Below are positions 11,955 through 23,694 of a stretch of DNA of 64,000 nucleotides, one piece after another. The DNA comes from Histoplasma ohiense (taxonomy: Eukaryota; Ascomycota; Eurotiomycetes; Onygenales; Ajellomycetaceae). Positions within the stretch are counted from its first letter, which is position 1. Each line of letters opens with the position of its first letter. Where the stretch lies: the NCBI GenBank assembly GCA_017607445.1, contig JAEVHH010000002.1, positions 6,974,001 to 7,038,000 on the forward strand, read 5' to 3'. Below the pieces are notes generated by a model. That model was not told the DNA's origin. It worked only from the letters and a program-made list of their open reading frames with translations, and ran no database searches. Made by a program: the position numbers and the translations under genes.

Positions 11955-12280
11955 AAAATTCTTCGCCCTATATTAGAATATACTGGCCACAGGATAGCGA
12001 TCTGGCTTAACGCCCTTCCCCTTCCGGCCCGGTATGTTCCATTGTTTTTCTTTCCCTCGTGGTTGAAGCCACTCAGGGGTGTTTTGATGGTTATAATACC
12101 TACCTCCTCCGCCTCCCCTCACAAAAACGCCGCACCCACATCCGATCCGCTCCGCTCTGCTCCGCTCCTATGACAGCATACCATTCGCTTGTATTTATGA
12201 TGCTCTTGCCTGTCTTGAATGAATTATTTGCATTTGCACACATACAAGGTAGATAGCGCGTGAACTATCCAGTCCATCCG

Positions 12281-12310
12281 CTCTCTCTATCTCTCTCTCT
12301 CTCTCTCTCT
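12281..12310. repeat. (CT)n microsatellite
   Basis: Thirty bases of CT dinucleotides, interrupted once by AT. Confidence 0.9.
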
Positions 12311-12590
12311 TATCTCCCCTTGAGGAACTCGCTGCTTACTCGCTCAACGGCCGCCTGCACACACACTTGTGTATATGTATATGTAATGTATATAGATGTT
12401 TTTGGCTTTTTCGCGTTATGTCCGTCAATTTTAACGATTTATTTATTTTCCCCATGTGTTTAGTGTATTATCTATCACCGGCGCATCGCAGCCGAGAAGG
12501 GGCCCGGCGGGGGGGTTTGGACGGACAGACACCAATTCATAGGTTAGAATGATTATAATTAAATTATATCGAATGAAATTACATTAAATC

Positions 12591-12635
12591 AAAAAAAAAA
12601 TAAAATAAAATAAAATAAAAAATAAAAAATAAAAC
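12591..12635. repeat. A-rich TAAAA-type repeat
   Basis: Imperfect tandem TAAAA/TAAAAA units in intergenic DNA. Confidence 0.85.
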
Positions 12636-12979
12636 ATTCGAATATTTATGTCAAGAAATTCGTCAATTGTTGTCTCCGTTCTCTATACGTCTTCTCAATC
12701 GGCGTAGTAGATCATCTCTCGTTGGAACGTAAGATTCGTGCAGCCATTAAAGGGGGAGACAAAATCCCCAGGGAAGGGTGGGATAGAACATGCTACTAAC
12801 ACAGAAATTTCAAGAAATGACAACCAGAAAGAGGAGAAGACAAGACTGGGTGCAAGGAGTCAGCCAGTTGGTGCTAGGATCCCGGGAGAATTAAAAATGA
12901 GCAAAATCAAATCCGAGATAGAGGCAGAAGCGAGATATATAACCTAAACGTGGGTATCATCAAATATCGTCAAGGCCGT

Positions 12980-13001
12980 AAAAAAAAAAAAAAAAAAAAA
13001 A
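12980..13001. repeat. Poly-A tract (about 22 bases)
   Basis: Homopolymer run about 120 bases past the stop codon of the minus-strand phosphatase; on that gene's strand it reads as poly-T. Confidence 0.85.
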
Positions 13002-13123
13002 TCCGAAAATTCTGAAATATAAAAAAGAGGGCCAATTCGCTCCGGATCGCCTATTTAACCTCTAGATCAAGATGTTCTCTCTCTTTTTTACTTTAATTTG
13101 TATTTCTTCTTTCTTTTCATCTC

Positions 13124-14778
13124 TCAAGTGAAACATCTTTTCCAATCTCCCCCTCGCCGGGCATAGCTCAACGCCTCCACAAAGTCGTCCAACCGACACC
13201 TCCCCAACGCATCAACTTTGCACCCATGCAGCGGCATAACCCGGTCATTAACCAACACACGAACCAGCGGCTCTCTGGCCACAGGCGTCGAATCACATTC
13301 CATCTTCTCAATATACGCCCTGCTGCCGAACGGGACAATCCAGGCGGCAGACAAGCCCTGGTTCTCCGCGGGGCTCTGGACGGTCGTGTTAGAGAGCAGC
13401 TCCGTGCCGTTGAAGAGCCCCAGCGCCGTGAATATGGACATCATAGTGGTATCGTGGCTGAAGTCTGCGTACAGGGACAGGCCAAGCGGGAAGGCTTGCG
13501 GGTCGGAGTCCAGCGTGTGGTTGACGGTGGTGGAGTCGATCACGGGCTTATTAGTGAGGCGGGATATTAGCTCGTTGACGAAGCCGACGCCCTGGCTAGC
13601 GCCGAGCGGGTTACCACTGCTGTAATGGTAGTATTTTCCTAGAGTGCCGTGGTAGTCATATTGGGTCCATTCTTCGGCGGTGAAGAGGCTGCAGATAGGG
13701 GAGATGGTGCTTGCGTCTTTAGTGAGCGCGACAGTTTGAAAGGGGCAGATGTCCATTAAGTGGGGAATGTCTGGTATGTCGAGGTTCGCGCCGATGAGGT
13801 GAGATTTGATGCGGTTGAGAATTGGAGGCACAAAAGCTTCTGCGAATTCTGATTGTGCAAGGCGGCCTGTTTGGGAATTTTCAAAGACGCTGCAAGTGCC
13901 GTGGTGGAGGGTGTTGTTGAAACCCGGTTCTTCGCTGATTATCAGGTCTATGGACGGTTTGCGCGTTTTATCGATTGCAAACGGGTCCAGCACTTTCTCG
14001 TGGTGGAACCCATCGATGAAATTTTCGGCAGAGTGGATTACCCTTTGGGATCCTGATGCGCGGATGAAAATGGTCGAGTCTTTCGCTAGATGCTGATAAC
14101 GACGGTAGAATTTTGCCCCAGAGTCGATCATCTGAGACGACCCAAAAGGCGTAAGGTTATCAGACTGCAATTGATGGTCGAACTTTTCAAAAAACGCGAA
14201 ATCGCCAGTGTATGTCTCGGTGCTGTTTTGGATGCGCTCAATGAGTTGCGAGTAGAGAAAAGTTTTGTGTTTTGTTGGATACCTTGCTCCATGCCTCGAC
14301 AGCACTTGAACGAAAGTAACGTTGCAACCAATGGGAATTTGCGGAGATATATGTGAGATAGTGCCCAGAGAAAAGAAAGGGGAATTGGGGCCCCATAGTT
14401 GAGAGTATTCCTGGTGGCATCGGTATCCGTCCTGCACCGTGCTGCATAACAGGCCCCGACCAGAATTACGGGAAACGCTGTTGCATACATTATTAGCAGG
14501 TTTCCAATTTCGATGGTTTTGATGAAAGATGATTTCATCGCTTCAGTTTCTTACAATGTATAAATAAACACTCCACATATCACTATCAAGATAGTAACAG
14601 CGGAGAGAGTAACGCAGCGTTCTCTTAAAGCGGGAACCGTATGTTTTCGGTCCAAGCGAGGCCACTGGCGTCTGCGAGAATCCCGAGATCTTCTTGATTC
14701 AGCATCTTGTCCCCCAGGGCCGTCGCCGTCTCCGTCATGCCAGGCCAATAGCGCTGTTAGATCGTTGATTTCTACCAT
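13124..14778 (-). CDS. Phytase-type histidine acid phosphatase with N-terminal membrane anchor
   Basis: Removes phosphate from phytate or other phosphomonoesters by a phospho-histidine mechanism. Exons (minus) are 14555..14778 and 13124..14441 (intron GTAAGA...ATGCAG, phase 2), giving 513 residues. The second exon matches PhyA-type phytases throughout: YRCHQEYSQLWGPNSPFFSL, the active-site LSRHGARYPT (catalytic His about 125), LTPFG, and the C-terminal FSHDTTMMSI (His about 404, Asp about 405), ending GGDWKRCFT. Many Asn-X-Ser/Thr sites and paired Cys point to the secretory pathway. Known homologues begin with a cleaved signal peptide. Here exon 1 encodes about 54 polar, Arg-rich residues and then a hydrophobic helix (VTLSAVTILIVICGVFIY, about 56-73), so a type II membrane anchor with lumenal catalysis is predicted. 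Substrate is inferred from the family. Confidence 0.92.
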
Positions 14779-17700
14779 TGCCTAATCGTTCTGTGAGGCA
14801 AGAGGAATACCAGGCCTCATGCTGGCTATTAATGAAGAAGCCAAAGGAAACGCCTCGATATAAAACAGCGTACAGCACCACTCCACTCCCCACACACAAA
14901 AAAAGCAGAGGCGAGATGGAATCCTTGAGATGGAGTCTAGAAAGGATGAGCGGAGGCTCTGCTAGCCAATGCCCGCTTCACATGCGCGTTTGAGTGGCTG
15001 CCGCAGAGCCGCCGCTAAACCTTCCTCAAACGGGAGGTGCCAGAGTCAGGTGATTTAGCAGCCCTTGGCTTTGGACTCCTCACAAACGTCTGATGGCAAG
15101 CAGCAGTCGAGTCAATGCGAAACGATGGTTATTCGAAGGAAAGCTAACCAGCAAACGGAACGTGAACGAACTGCCAGGCTGAAGGAACACTGCGAGAAAT
15201 AAAGAAAGAAAGTGGGATGGGGGTCACAGGATAGAATAACGCTGAAAATTTGATCCGCAGCCGGTTAGACGACGTGGGACCAGACAAGACAAGCCAAACT
15301 GGAGGGGTGTGCCACGAAAATGAAGGGTAGCAATTTTTGATCCAAGACTGCAGCTGCCAATAGAAAACGGTTCGACGATAGGCTCACACTCTTTGGAGGG
15401 TTCCACCACCAAAGAGGGCCCACGTAGCGGCGAGCAATAGAAAGGAAGATATAAAATGGCGATTATTATATCGATGTTGCACGCCAACAAGAACGACTTG
15501 AGTTGTTGGAAGAGGTGTGCAGAAAGGTTAATTAGGGTTACAGGAAGCAACTAACTCGTTATTGCCAATCGAGCTTGAATACGGAGGTGGAGAAAGTTAC
15601 TGCGTAAGTCCTTGCAACACACTAGAAATAAATATAAATGGAAATCACAATACCAGAGCTCAAATAAAACCACTCCTCATCATCGAAGGTTAAGAGGTGG
15701 TGATGCCTAATGTGACGGCCTAAAGTTTAGGCTGCAAGCCCCTAAACCACCCCCAACTGTTTAGGGCGCGTTGCCAGCTGGAAACCCTGCAACATGCCTG
15801 TTTCTAGCATGTGCAACCCCACGGCTCCGTCAGCTTCGACAAGGCTAAACTCAAATCCGCGGCTGGAGAGTCCAACGGCTGTGTTGGACTAGTCCTAAAG
15901 GAGACTAGTTATTACCGGCCCTAACCCCTGCAACAGCGCCCTGGTGATCAATATGCACATCACCTGACCCCACTCAGCCCTAATTAGGCCTGCCAAAAGT
16001 GGTCAAAGCATCATCCAACGCTCACAGGGCTGCAGGAGATTTCCCCATTGGCCGGGTTCCAGTGCTGCTTATCTGCAAGGAAAGGACGCAGCCCGGCGCA
16101 TTTCACGCATGCGCTGTCAGTCAGGTGATATCAGGGTGGGAAAGTGCGTGAGGAGAAAAAGGGGCGTGGGGGTTGCCAAGGGGACCCTCGGGTGGTGGAG
16201 TTCATGTTACTAGGCAGTTTTTGGTTTACCGCGCTGGCCAATTTGAAAATGCAGTATCTTTCTTTTCCCTGATCAATTTCGTTTGATGTGTTTCACGCAT
16301 GTAAAAGCGTTTCGGAAATAGTCGATGGTCCGAGATGCAACTGTACCAGTAGTACATGTACAGTGCATGCATATCGAGATATTCTCGCATCACAAAGGGG
16401 GGGGAAGGACGTGAAAGATCAGCTATTGCATTTACGCAAACATCTGTCAATTTTAATGGTAAATCATATGGCAGAACGAAAGGGGCATTTGAGAAGAGAG
16501 ACATAAGAAATGACAAAAATAACAAGGAGTGGCCTCGAGGTTGTGAGGAAAAGTTGGTACAGGCTAGCGAATAACATCGTATAGTTAGCGGATTTGGAAC
16601 CCCGTAATTCTGACCAAGGGTGGAACTGAAAGCATGGGGGGATAAAAATGGGGCATTCAATCCGCAGGGGATAAAGATAGTAGGCAGGGATAACAGCGGA
16701 TGAGAATAAACAACAAAATGGACGTGAAAACTGTAAAAGGAACAACACTCTCCAAATTCGCCATCTAGTCTATGCTAGCAATACAGACTCCAACATAGAG
16801 CGAAATAAGGCTCTTTATTTCGGTACAATGAGACAACGCTGGAGAAAAATGGAGTACAAGAAGTTTACACAAAGAAGTGAAAGTCTGTCACAGGAGGACA
16901 GGTAGAATGATGATAAAGGCGGACACAGTCGCGAAAAGAACTCGAATAGGGATCAGGGCACAAAGGAAAACGAAGAACGTATAGCAAGAGCATGAAACAA
17001 GGGAATTATGTTCGCGAAAGCAATCATTCGTGCCTCCCGGGGTATCAATATGAATAATGTTAGAAAGAACACGCACACACACAAATAGCAAAAAGGGTTG
17101 TAGCCACAAGAAAAAACAAATGTCTTGTGACTTTTTCTATTTCAGCCAGACTGAGAATGCAAAGTAACCTCATACAAAACAAGAGGTCCAAAAGCCAAAC
17201 ACAGAGGCCGATCCGCATATACACCGAAGATAAGGAAAGAAATGAAAACCGCGGCCTTCAACACCTCTGGTCCTGATGCACGCCAGCGGGGCCCGAATGG
17301 AGAGAGCTCCAAGTATCAAGTGCGACAAAAGCGAGTGGGGGGGTTATAGTTGGTATCGGCAGAGCACTTAAGCTCACTAACGACTGATAAAATAAACGAC
17401 AGAGCCGGGAAACTGAAATGAGATATAAGAAGAGGGTAAACGGAGTAGAAAGAAGCAAGGAGAAAGAGGGATAAAAAAGTTTGTTTTTTTGGGGGGTGTT
17501 AACAATGACAGCTAGACGCCTTCTGTCCGTCCCGAGGTTGCCCTCATCTTACCGTATTGTATATGTCTTAGGAGCTCGCGATGTTAAAAATTGCAAAACA
17601 TAAAGGTACAGCAAAGCAGCATTTATCTGTTACAATACCTCGCAAGAAGGGTGAGTTAAATAATAAAATCAACAAAGAAAAGGAGAGAGAGAAGAGGCTG

Positions 17701-17780
17701 GTGAAGAAATTGCGATCCATTATCTTGGACAGATCAGTCGCATTCTAGTATATATATTGCAAGAAAAAAAAGAAAAAAAA
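14779..17780. other. Long intergenic region (3.0 kb)
   Basis: This holds the phosphatase promoter on the left and the 3' region of the bZIP gene on the right. Several short frames on both strands have no family resemblance, and much of 16.2-17.7 kb is A/G-rich on the plus strand, which creates spurious minus-strand frames. Repeated short words around 15.7-15.9 kb (GTTTAGG, CTGCAA) were noticed but form no clear element. Confidence 0.4.
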
Positions 17781-19289
17781 CTAAGGACCAGTATTCCAGC
17801 TCCTCTCCGGCGGCTCTCTCGGGGATTGTATAGGAGGCAAGGAAGCATCAGGAGGAACGCAAGCCGCGGGATAGTGGGACTGCGGACCGGATCGCGCTGT
17901 CTGAGAAATGGGCGTAACTGAAGCTGAGGTGCTCCATGAGGAGGGGTACGGGTTCGATTGAGCCGGTGACATGGGAGGTAAAGGCAGCCTAGTTGGCGCA
18001 GAACTTGTCCTCTGGCGTACATGTCTCTCACCGCCTGGTCGCTCCAGGCGATCTTGCAACGGCTGTTCACTTTCCGATTCAGAAACCGGGGCAGACGACT
18101 GGCGGTGCCGGGGGGACGTGGGTCTCGGTGGGATACGATGTAAGCCAATCTCTCTGTCGTAAAGGGTCCTGAAAAAGTCCCGCTCCGCGCGGTAGAAGTC
18201 TCTCTCTTCAGTCAAGAATTTGATGTCGTCCTTTTGTCTTTCTACCTCCTGTTTCATTTCCTTCTCATTAACCTTTTTTCTCTCCCTGAACCTCTTGGAA
18301 GCATCGCTATTCTTTAGTCGTTTCTCTGCTGCCTTTCGTGACCCAGAATCAAAATCCACTGGCACGCTCAATCGTGACTGAATATCCCTGGGTGAAGCAA
18401 ACTTATTCTGTCCGCCAACAAACGCGTAACTAGACCCGCCCTCGTGTGGCGTTCTACTTCGGTTTTCTTCACCAGTAAATGAGATTCCTGCAGACTGAGA
18501 TAGTGAAGCAACCGGCTGTTGAAGCAAATTGGTAGATGCTGGAACATGCGAACCTTGGATTAAAGGACTATATGCTGTATTGGATGTACCCGGGGCTGTC
18601 GTCTGGGGGCCAGATGATTGTCGTCCAGTTATGGGCCGCGGATCAATAGGGAGTGTAGTCGGAGGAATAGATGGATGGGATATGGAATATCGCATTGACA
18701 GAGGAGCCTCCATTGTTGGCCGCATGGTGGGGTCTCCGTATAGTTGTTGGGTAGGAAGGAATGGATTGTTCTCCACAGCCATAGTTCCGCGGGCGGGGCC
18801 GTAAGAAGCCCCAATACTTGCAGCGCGGGCTCCAGGCGATTTTGCCGTAAGTATATGACGTTGAGGAAGGGGGGAATATATCGTGCGATCATGTTGTGAT
18901 ATTGAACGGTCCGATTGAGGTGTTAATCCCGCAGAGGATGGTGTTACGTGCGGATTAGTCGATGGAGAAGGGGATGTCGATGGCGTAGCTCCGACAATAT
19001 CGCGATTGGCCTGCTGGACAGAATGTCCCGTAGCCAGGGTGTGGGAAGGATTAAGAATGGCATGCATCCCTATGGATCGGGTGGTTGGCGTTCTCCATGC
19101 AGGATCTGGTGAGCCCGTCCTCCCTGGCTGCGGTGCAGGGCCACTGTCCCTAGTTGGTGGTGGTTCTAGGAGTTCAATTGTCCCATCATTGCGGCTCCGG
19201 GGAGATAACTCGGCTGTCGCGACAGTTTTGCGTACGCGGCGGGACGGACTGCCGGACGGAAAGTCTGATGCATGTGGCCGTTTCGACAT
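17781..19289 (-). CDS. bZIP transcription factor
   Basis: Sequence-specific nuclear regulator. From ATG 19289 the protein is 502 residues, beginning MSKRPHASDFPSGSPSRR. The bZIP lies at about residues 318-377: basic region RLKNSDASKRFRERKK (the N-x7-R signature), then a short leucine-zipper-like coiled coil through EVERQKDDIKFLTEERDFYR. The rest is Ser/Pro/Thr/Gln-rich and probably disordered. KRPHASD and SRRVRKT near the N-terminus may be nuclear localisation signals. The frame stays open upstream for another 77 codons and across a possible intron (19537..19606) without an ATG, so the true start may lie further upstream; I chose the first in-frame ATG. Targets are unknown. Basic-region wording KNSDASKRFR is typical of fungal bZIPs, but I cannot name the subfamily. 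Confidence 0.88.
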   Translation of the reverse strand: MSKRPHASDFPSGSPSRRVRKTVATAELSPRSRNDGTIELLEPPPTRDSGPAPQPGRTGSPDPAWRTPTTRSIGMHAILNPSHTLATGHSVQQANRDIVGATPSTSPSPSTNPHVTPSSAGLTPQSDRSISQHDRTIYSPLPQRHILTAKSPGARAASIGASYGPARGTMAVENNPFLPTQQLYGDPTMRPTMEAPLSMRYSISHPSIPPTTLPIDPRPITGRQSSGPQTTAPGTSNTAYSPLIQGSHVPASTNLLQQPVASLSQSAGISFTGEENRSRTPHEGGSSYAFVGGQNKFASPRDIQSRLSVPVDFDSGSRKAAEKRLKNSDASKRFRERKKVNEKEMKQEVERQKDDIKFLTEERDFYRAERDFFRTLYDREIGLHRIPPRPTSPRHRQSSAPVSESESEQPLQDRLERPGGERHVRQRTSSAPTRLPLPPMSPAQSNPYPSSWSTSASVTPISQTARSGPQSHYPAACVPPDASLPPIQSPREPPERSWNTGP

Positions 19290-19607
19290 ATGCTCCTGCA
19301 CTCCACCGAGGGATAGATTTCGTGGAGCGTAACATGGACGATCTTTCCCTCCCTCTTGAATGCTCCGGCTCTCAGACGGTCGAAGATAAGAGAGGGAGGG
19401 TAACCGACTATGGTCCTGGTAAAATCCGTTAAAGGTATTGTCACGGGTTTGTGAAGAGGATATAGCCCTTGAGTACTCGATGTGTTTCTGGGGAAAATTG
19501 CGAATTCCGAGCGCAGCCACGATGAGGTCTTCGAAGCTGGATATCGTATAACGTTATTTCCCAGCCAGGTTAGGTTTTAGAAAACACCAACAACAAATAT
19601 GCTTACG

Positions 19608-22600
19608 GATCCAAGGGGCGCGAGAAGGAGGTGTGAGGGTGATTGACAGAGCAACAGCTCAAAAATATGGGGTAGCTCTTCGCCACTGCATGAAGAATGT
19701 ATGGGGAAAATCAACCACGCGTCAGGTCCCTTTCTTCCGTAGAACGAAGAAAAAAAAGGAAGAAGGGAAAGGAAAGGTTGGATCCTTTGGAAATGGAAAT
19801 CTTCAAGTGGTCAATCATCAAAAAAGAAAAGAAATGAACAAGAGGGAGGGAATATGGAAGTCAAAAATCAGGAGAGGCGGACAACCACTCCAGTTAAGTC
19901 ATCAACGCGCTGGATCAAACATGCCTAGTTATAGGCTCGTAACAAAAGCTAATACAGGCTTGGGCTAACGGACCGGGGACCACGGAAGGGATGGCTTGGT
20001 GAGAAACAATGCCCTTGGCGAGAGCGAGCGCGGAGGTGAAAGCGGCAGCGCCTGAGCCTCTGATAATGGGCGACAGATGCATGGAAGGTGCCCACGAGAA
20101 TGGTAGAGGGGCGTGATAGTGGACCCTACAAGTGCGCTAGGAGGTGCCCCGGACGCCGGCAATTGGGCAGCGAGCTTAAACATCCAAGAAAGTGGTGTGA
20201 ATGGCTTCCGCCGAATGATCGTTGCACAGTCCGTCGTTTTTATCCTTTGACGGTCCATCCCAGGTGTTTTGCAAGTGATCCACACCGGTCTTGGGGCTTG
20301 TTGAGGAGGTGACTTGACTTGACCATCAGTGATGCAGTGATGCAAGATTGGCCATGCAGGTTGGTTCCTGGTACTTTGACCTTTTTAGGATGATATTCCT
20401 ACCGGTTAGCCAACTGCTATCTGTGAGTCCTCGCCGTTATTCGCTGCGACTCACCGTCTAAACTTCCTAGACTAGCATAACTGGTCCGTAATTTATTATT
20501 GCCAGGGTTTATTTCGGTTTCTTATCCTATTCTTTTCTCGCTTACCCGCTAGCCGTGCGGCGGCCGGAGGACGGATCTGGATGTTGCTTTGCATACCATG
20601 GAGGCAGCTTCTGTCCAGTGCTTTTCATCATTGGCAGCGCCGCTCATGGGGTCGTGAGGGGGGAAATTGCTTGCAACAAAAAAAAAAAAAAAAAAAAAAA
20701 AAAAAGGTGTACCGACTCAGCAAGGTCAAAGATTCCCCCACGCGGATTGATTGCTCATTGCATTCCTTTATCTTGACGCAAGGGGCAGCTCAGAAAGCAG
20801 CAGTTGACTTGTTTTTTTTTGTTCGTCCCCGTCGTGAAAATTCGAAATACTAGGGGCGCAAATGCCTCGAGGGCAACTCATGCGTTGCTGTCAAGATGCG
20901 GTACATGCAGATAATGCATGTGGTGCACTGACAGCAAAACTAGGCAGAGGCACGAATGATGTCCTTTTTGTTTTCGCCCGAATGCCATCTAGGCTGACTG
21001 GCAATGGCAGAAACTGCCTGGAATTCTGATTCAAATACTTCATGCCGCAAGAATACACAGCCATTGTTAGCAGTACGCAGTCAAATCTTCAAGCTACCCT
21101 CTTTTTTTTCTCATGGGAACTTCATACGAATATCAACAAGCCTCTAAGTGCGCGCCTGGACAAGTGATTATTGAACCAAGGAGGCCCCTATCAGTACAAA
21201 GACTCTTCCCAGTGAAATGTGAGCTGCTTCCTGACTCGCTCGAAACTGGGCAGGACGTATACTGCGTATCTGTCTTCACAACAGGCCTATGAACAGGACT
21301 CCTAGCTCGTCGCATTGATCAGATATATTTCTCATTATTTTCATAAAACTGAGCTTTCAACTAAAAGTGATATTAATTAAAATACATTCCCTTGAGCGAA
21401 CAGGACGTGGACGGTTAATCCGTACTGATGGTGGATTAATATCTAGCTATGGACCACGGCCATCAATCTTAAATGTACTGTACTAAGCGAAAACATTGGC
21501 CAGCAGTGTCCTCCCAGAGAGTACGTTGCAAAAGCAGCCTATAGAGTTCCCGAACCATGATATATCGGAGCAGCGAGAAAGCAGTTGACGCGCTGTTGTT
21601 GATTGAATCGGTAGTGAAATGAGCAACACAGGCGGTGTAATATCAGCCCTTTACCGATGTCTGCCCACGGTGTTCACAGTCAGAATAATGAGCTCATCAA
21701 AGGATCGAGCCCCCAGTGACACTGCCACCTTGACCGGGACTGGTGAGAACAGTAGCGGAACCCAGGGAACTGGTATCAGGCGCCAGTTGGGCAGGAAGGT
21801 CCAAGAGTCTTTCGTCCAACTGGCCAGTCGGGGCGGAGGGGACAAAGCATTCTCCATTCAGAAACAGCCAATCCTGAAATTCTCAAACTGATCTTCAGTC
21901 TGGCGCTGTTTTTAACCTTGAACAACCAATCAAAATAAGTTCGCAACGGTTTAGAGCCCGTGTTTTTCCCCGCCACGATACAGACGAATAAACCCTAAAC
22001 GAGCAAGAAAGCCAGTTAGGATTTCGATGAAGGTTGCTCGCTGAGCCAGGCAATATGTGACTAAATTATTGACGCTGGTAGGGATATTATTCTAGGGGTT
22101 GTACTTCTTGGCCCGCCTAAGGTTAGTTGGACGAACTCATTTGGCAAAGTCCGCAACTTGATCCTTGATGATGATGATGATGTATTATTTATTATTGTAG
22201 GGGCCCCACGGAACTAACTGGCATCAATAGTAATGGTACGGCCTCAGCCTCATGGAATCGATCAGGTTCCACATGAAACCGTGGCCATGAATAGTTCCGT
22301 CGTTAGTTGAGACGCCAAGGGGACAGCTCCATCTGCCGCTGGGTTGACTCTAAATAGTCGTTATGCACTCCGAAGTTGTGAGCTATATCATATATCAGCG
22401 GTGCCGAAATGCTCCTCTGCTGATGTGCAGGAGTCACTTTTCCCGAAGATCCTAACGGCGGCGGCATCACCCATCCCCCAAAATGGTGGCCGGATCCATG
22501 TTGTAACGGCGAAATGGCTCCCGAAGGAACGAGAACATATGCAGAAACGTGTGGGTCGAATCTCATAAACATCAATGGATGAACGAGAAATCCCTTTGCA

Positions 22601-23694
22601 CTTCCGTATATGGAGTAATCTGTACATTTCTTTCATTTAGGGATCTAGAGACGCATGCCTAGCTGCTCAACCTCTTGGAGCAAGCTTGGAATCGAAGCAT
22701 TGAAAACAAATCGACATAGAAAATTTCAATTGAAAATACATACTCCGTGTTGCCTTCCTAGACGTCACCCCATAGATTGTTCTTTTTGATCTGATGGAAT
22801 TAATAGCTTCAGAATACCATGAAGCTGACAATAGGGCATAGACGCAATGCGTGGAACAAAAATGCTTTCATGCGCTAGAAATTTACATGGTAAACCCGTT
22901 ACATACCAGTTGATTTGGGGTTTGTTTCAGGGCTGGCTGGATGCTTAAATCATGGCTATCATGTTAGATGTCAAGGCACAACTTCTGTCCATGAGGGGTC
23001 GAAATCGTTGAGATTTTCATGTATATTTCTAGCCTCTTGCAATTAATTTTGTTCCACGCCTCCGTGCAAAACGACGTACCTTTATTAGTTATCGGTTTTG
23101 GATTTTGAATGACACCCGTCTCCGCCATGGACATCAAGAATCAGCGATAATAGGCCCATCGGAACAATTCACTCTGGTCATCCACTAGTTAAAGGATATC
23201 CTCACATGGAATTGAATTCGTATCAACAATCGCGGAGGAAAATTGCTCAAGATGATCGCTAAAATATAGATATAGGTATTTTTGCCTGTACGATGTATGA
23301 TAACCTCATACCGTTAACCGTTCATGCTCGTTAAAGAGAGCACGGTAGTAAGGTTCCATGACTCTTACTTTCCCCAAGACCATTTGATATCCCATAATTC
23401 TTTGGCAAATTCAAAAATTGGAACATGGCGGGTAAAGGCTTGATTCATGATTCAGTTTCGATCGATATGCGGGTTGCTGTTGGATTACGAATTTAGGAGC
23501 ACTATTTGTCTAAAGCACCGACATCTTATTGGGGGCGAGATGAATAAACGAAGCATTCTGCTCGGTGGCTCTTGGGCGGAATTAGCGACTGTTCTTCAGG
23601 AGGCAACATCTATCATATCATGCAAGTCACAAGAACTTGCGAGGCCACCCGCCCAATGACTTCACTGCAGAATCCCCACAAATGTGCCTTGCGG
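19608..23694. other. Gene-poor region with no intact gene
   Basis: No convincing gene in about 4 kb. The left part (19.6-20.3 kb) should include the bZIP promoter. A 127-codon minus-strand frame (19965..20345) and a 90-codon plus frame (21619..21891, Ser/Thr/Gly-rich) have no family resemblance. A (GAT)n-like stretch lies near 22166-22180. The number of stops in all frames from 22.0 to 23.6 kb is what non-coding or long-decayed DNA would show. Confidence 0.45.
20678..20705. repeat. Poly-A tract (28 bases)
   Basis: Uninterrupted A run in the gene-poor region; no adjacent retroelement sequence was recognised. Confidence 0.9.

Larger units (their letters stand above)
11955..13123. other. Intergenic region rich in simple repeats
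   Basis: Convergent 3' regions holding a CT microsatellite, an A-rich imperfect repeat and a poly-A tract (listed separately). No coding signal was seen. Confidence 0.5.

Noticed and set aside
14128..14538. Minus-strand frame starting MKSSFIKTIEIGNLL with a signal-peptide-like run, overlapping the phytase gene
   Set aside because: It lies in the 113-base intron and reads the phytase exon in the wrong frame. The only in-between splice that would restore the frame needs a 28-base intron, which is too short.
19965..20345. 127-codon minus-strand frame upstream of the bZIP gene
   Set aside because: Proline/serine-rich shadow of a GC-rich patch with no recognisable domain; it lies in the bZIP promoter region.
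21619..21891. 90-codon plus-strand frame (MSNTGGV...)
   Set aside because: A proper ATG but no family resemblance and no neighbouring exons. It could be a small gene, but the sequence does not support saying so.
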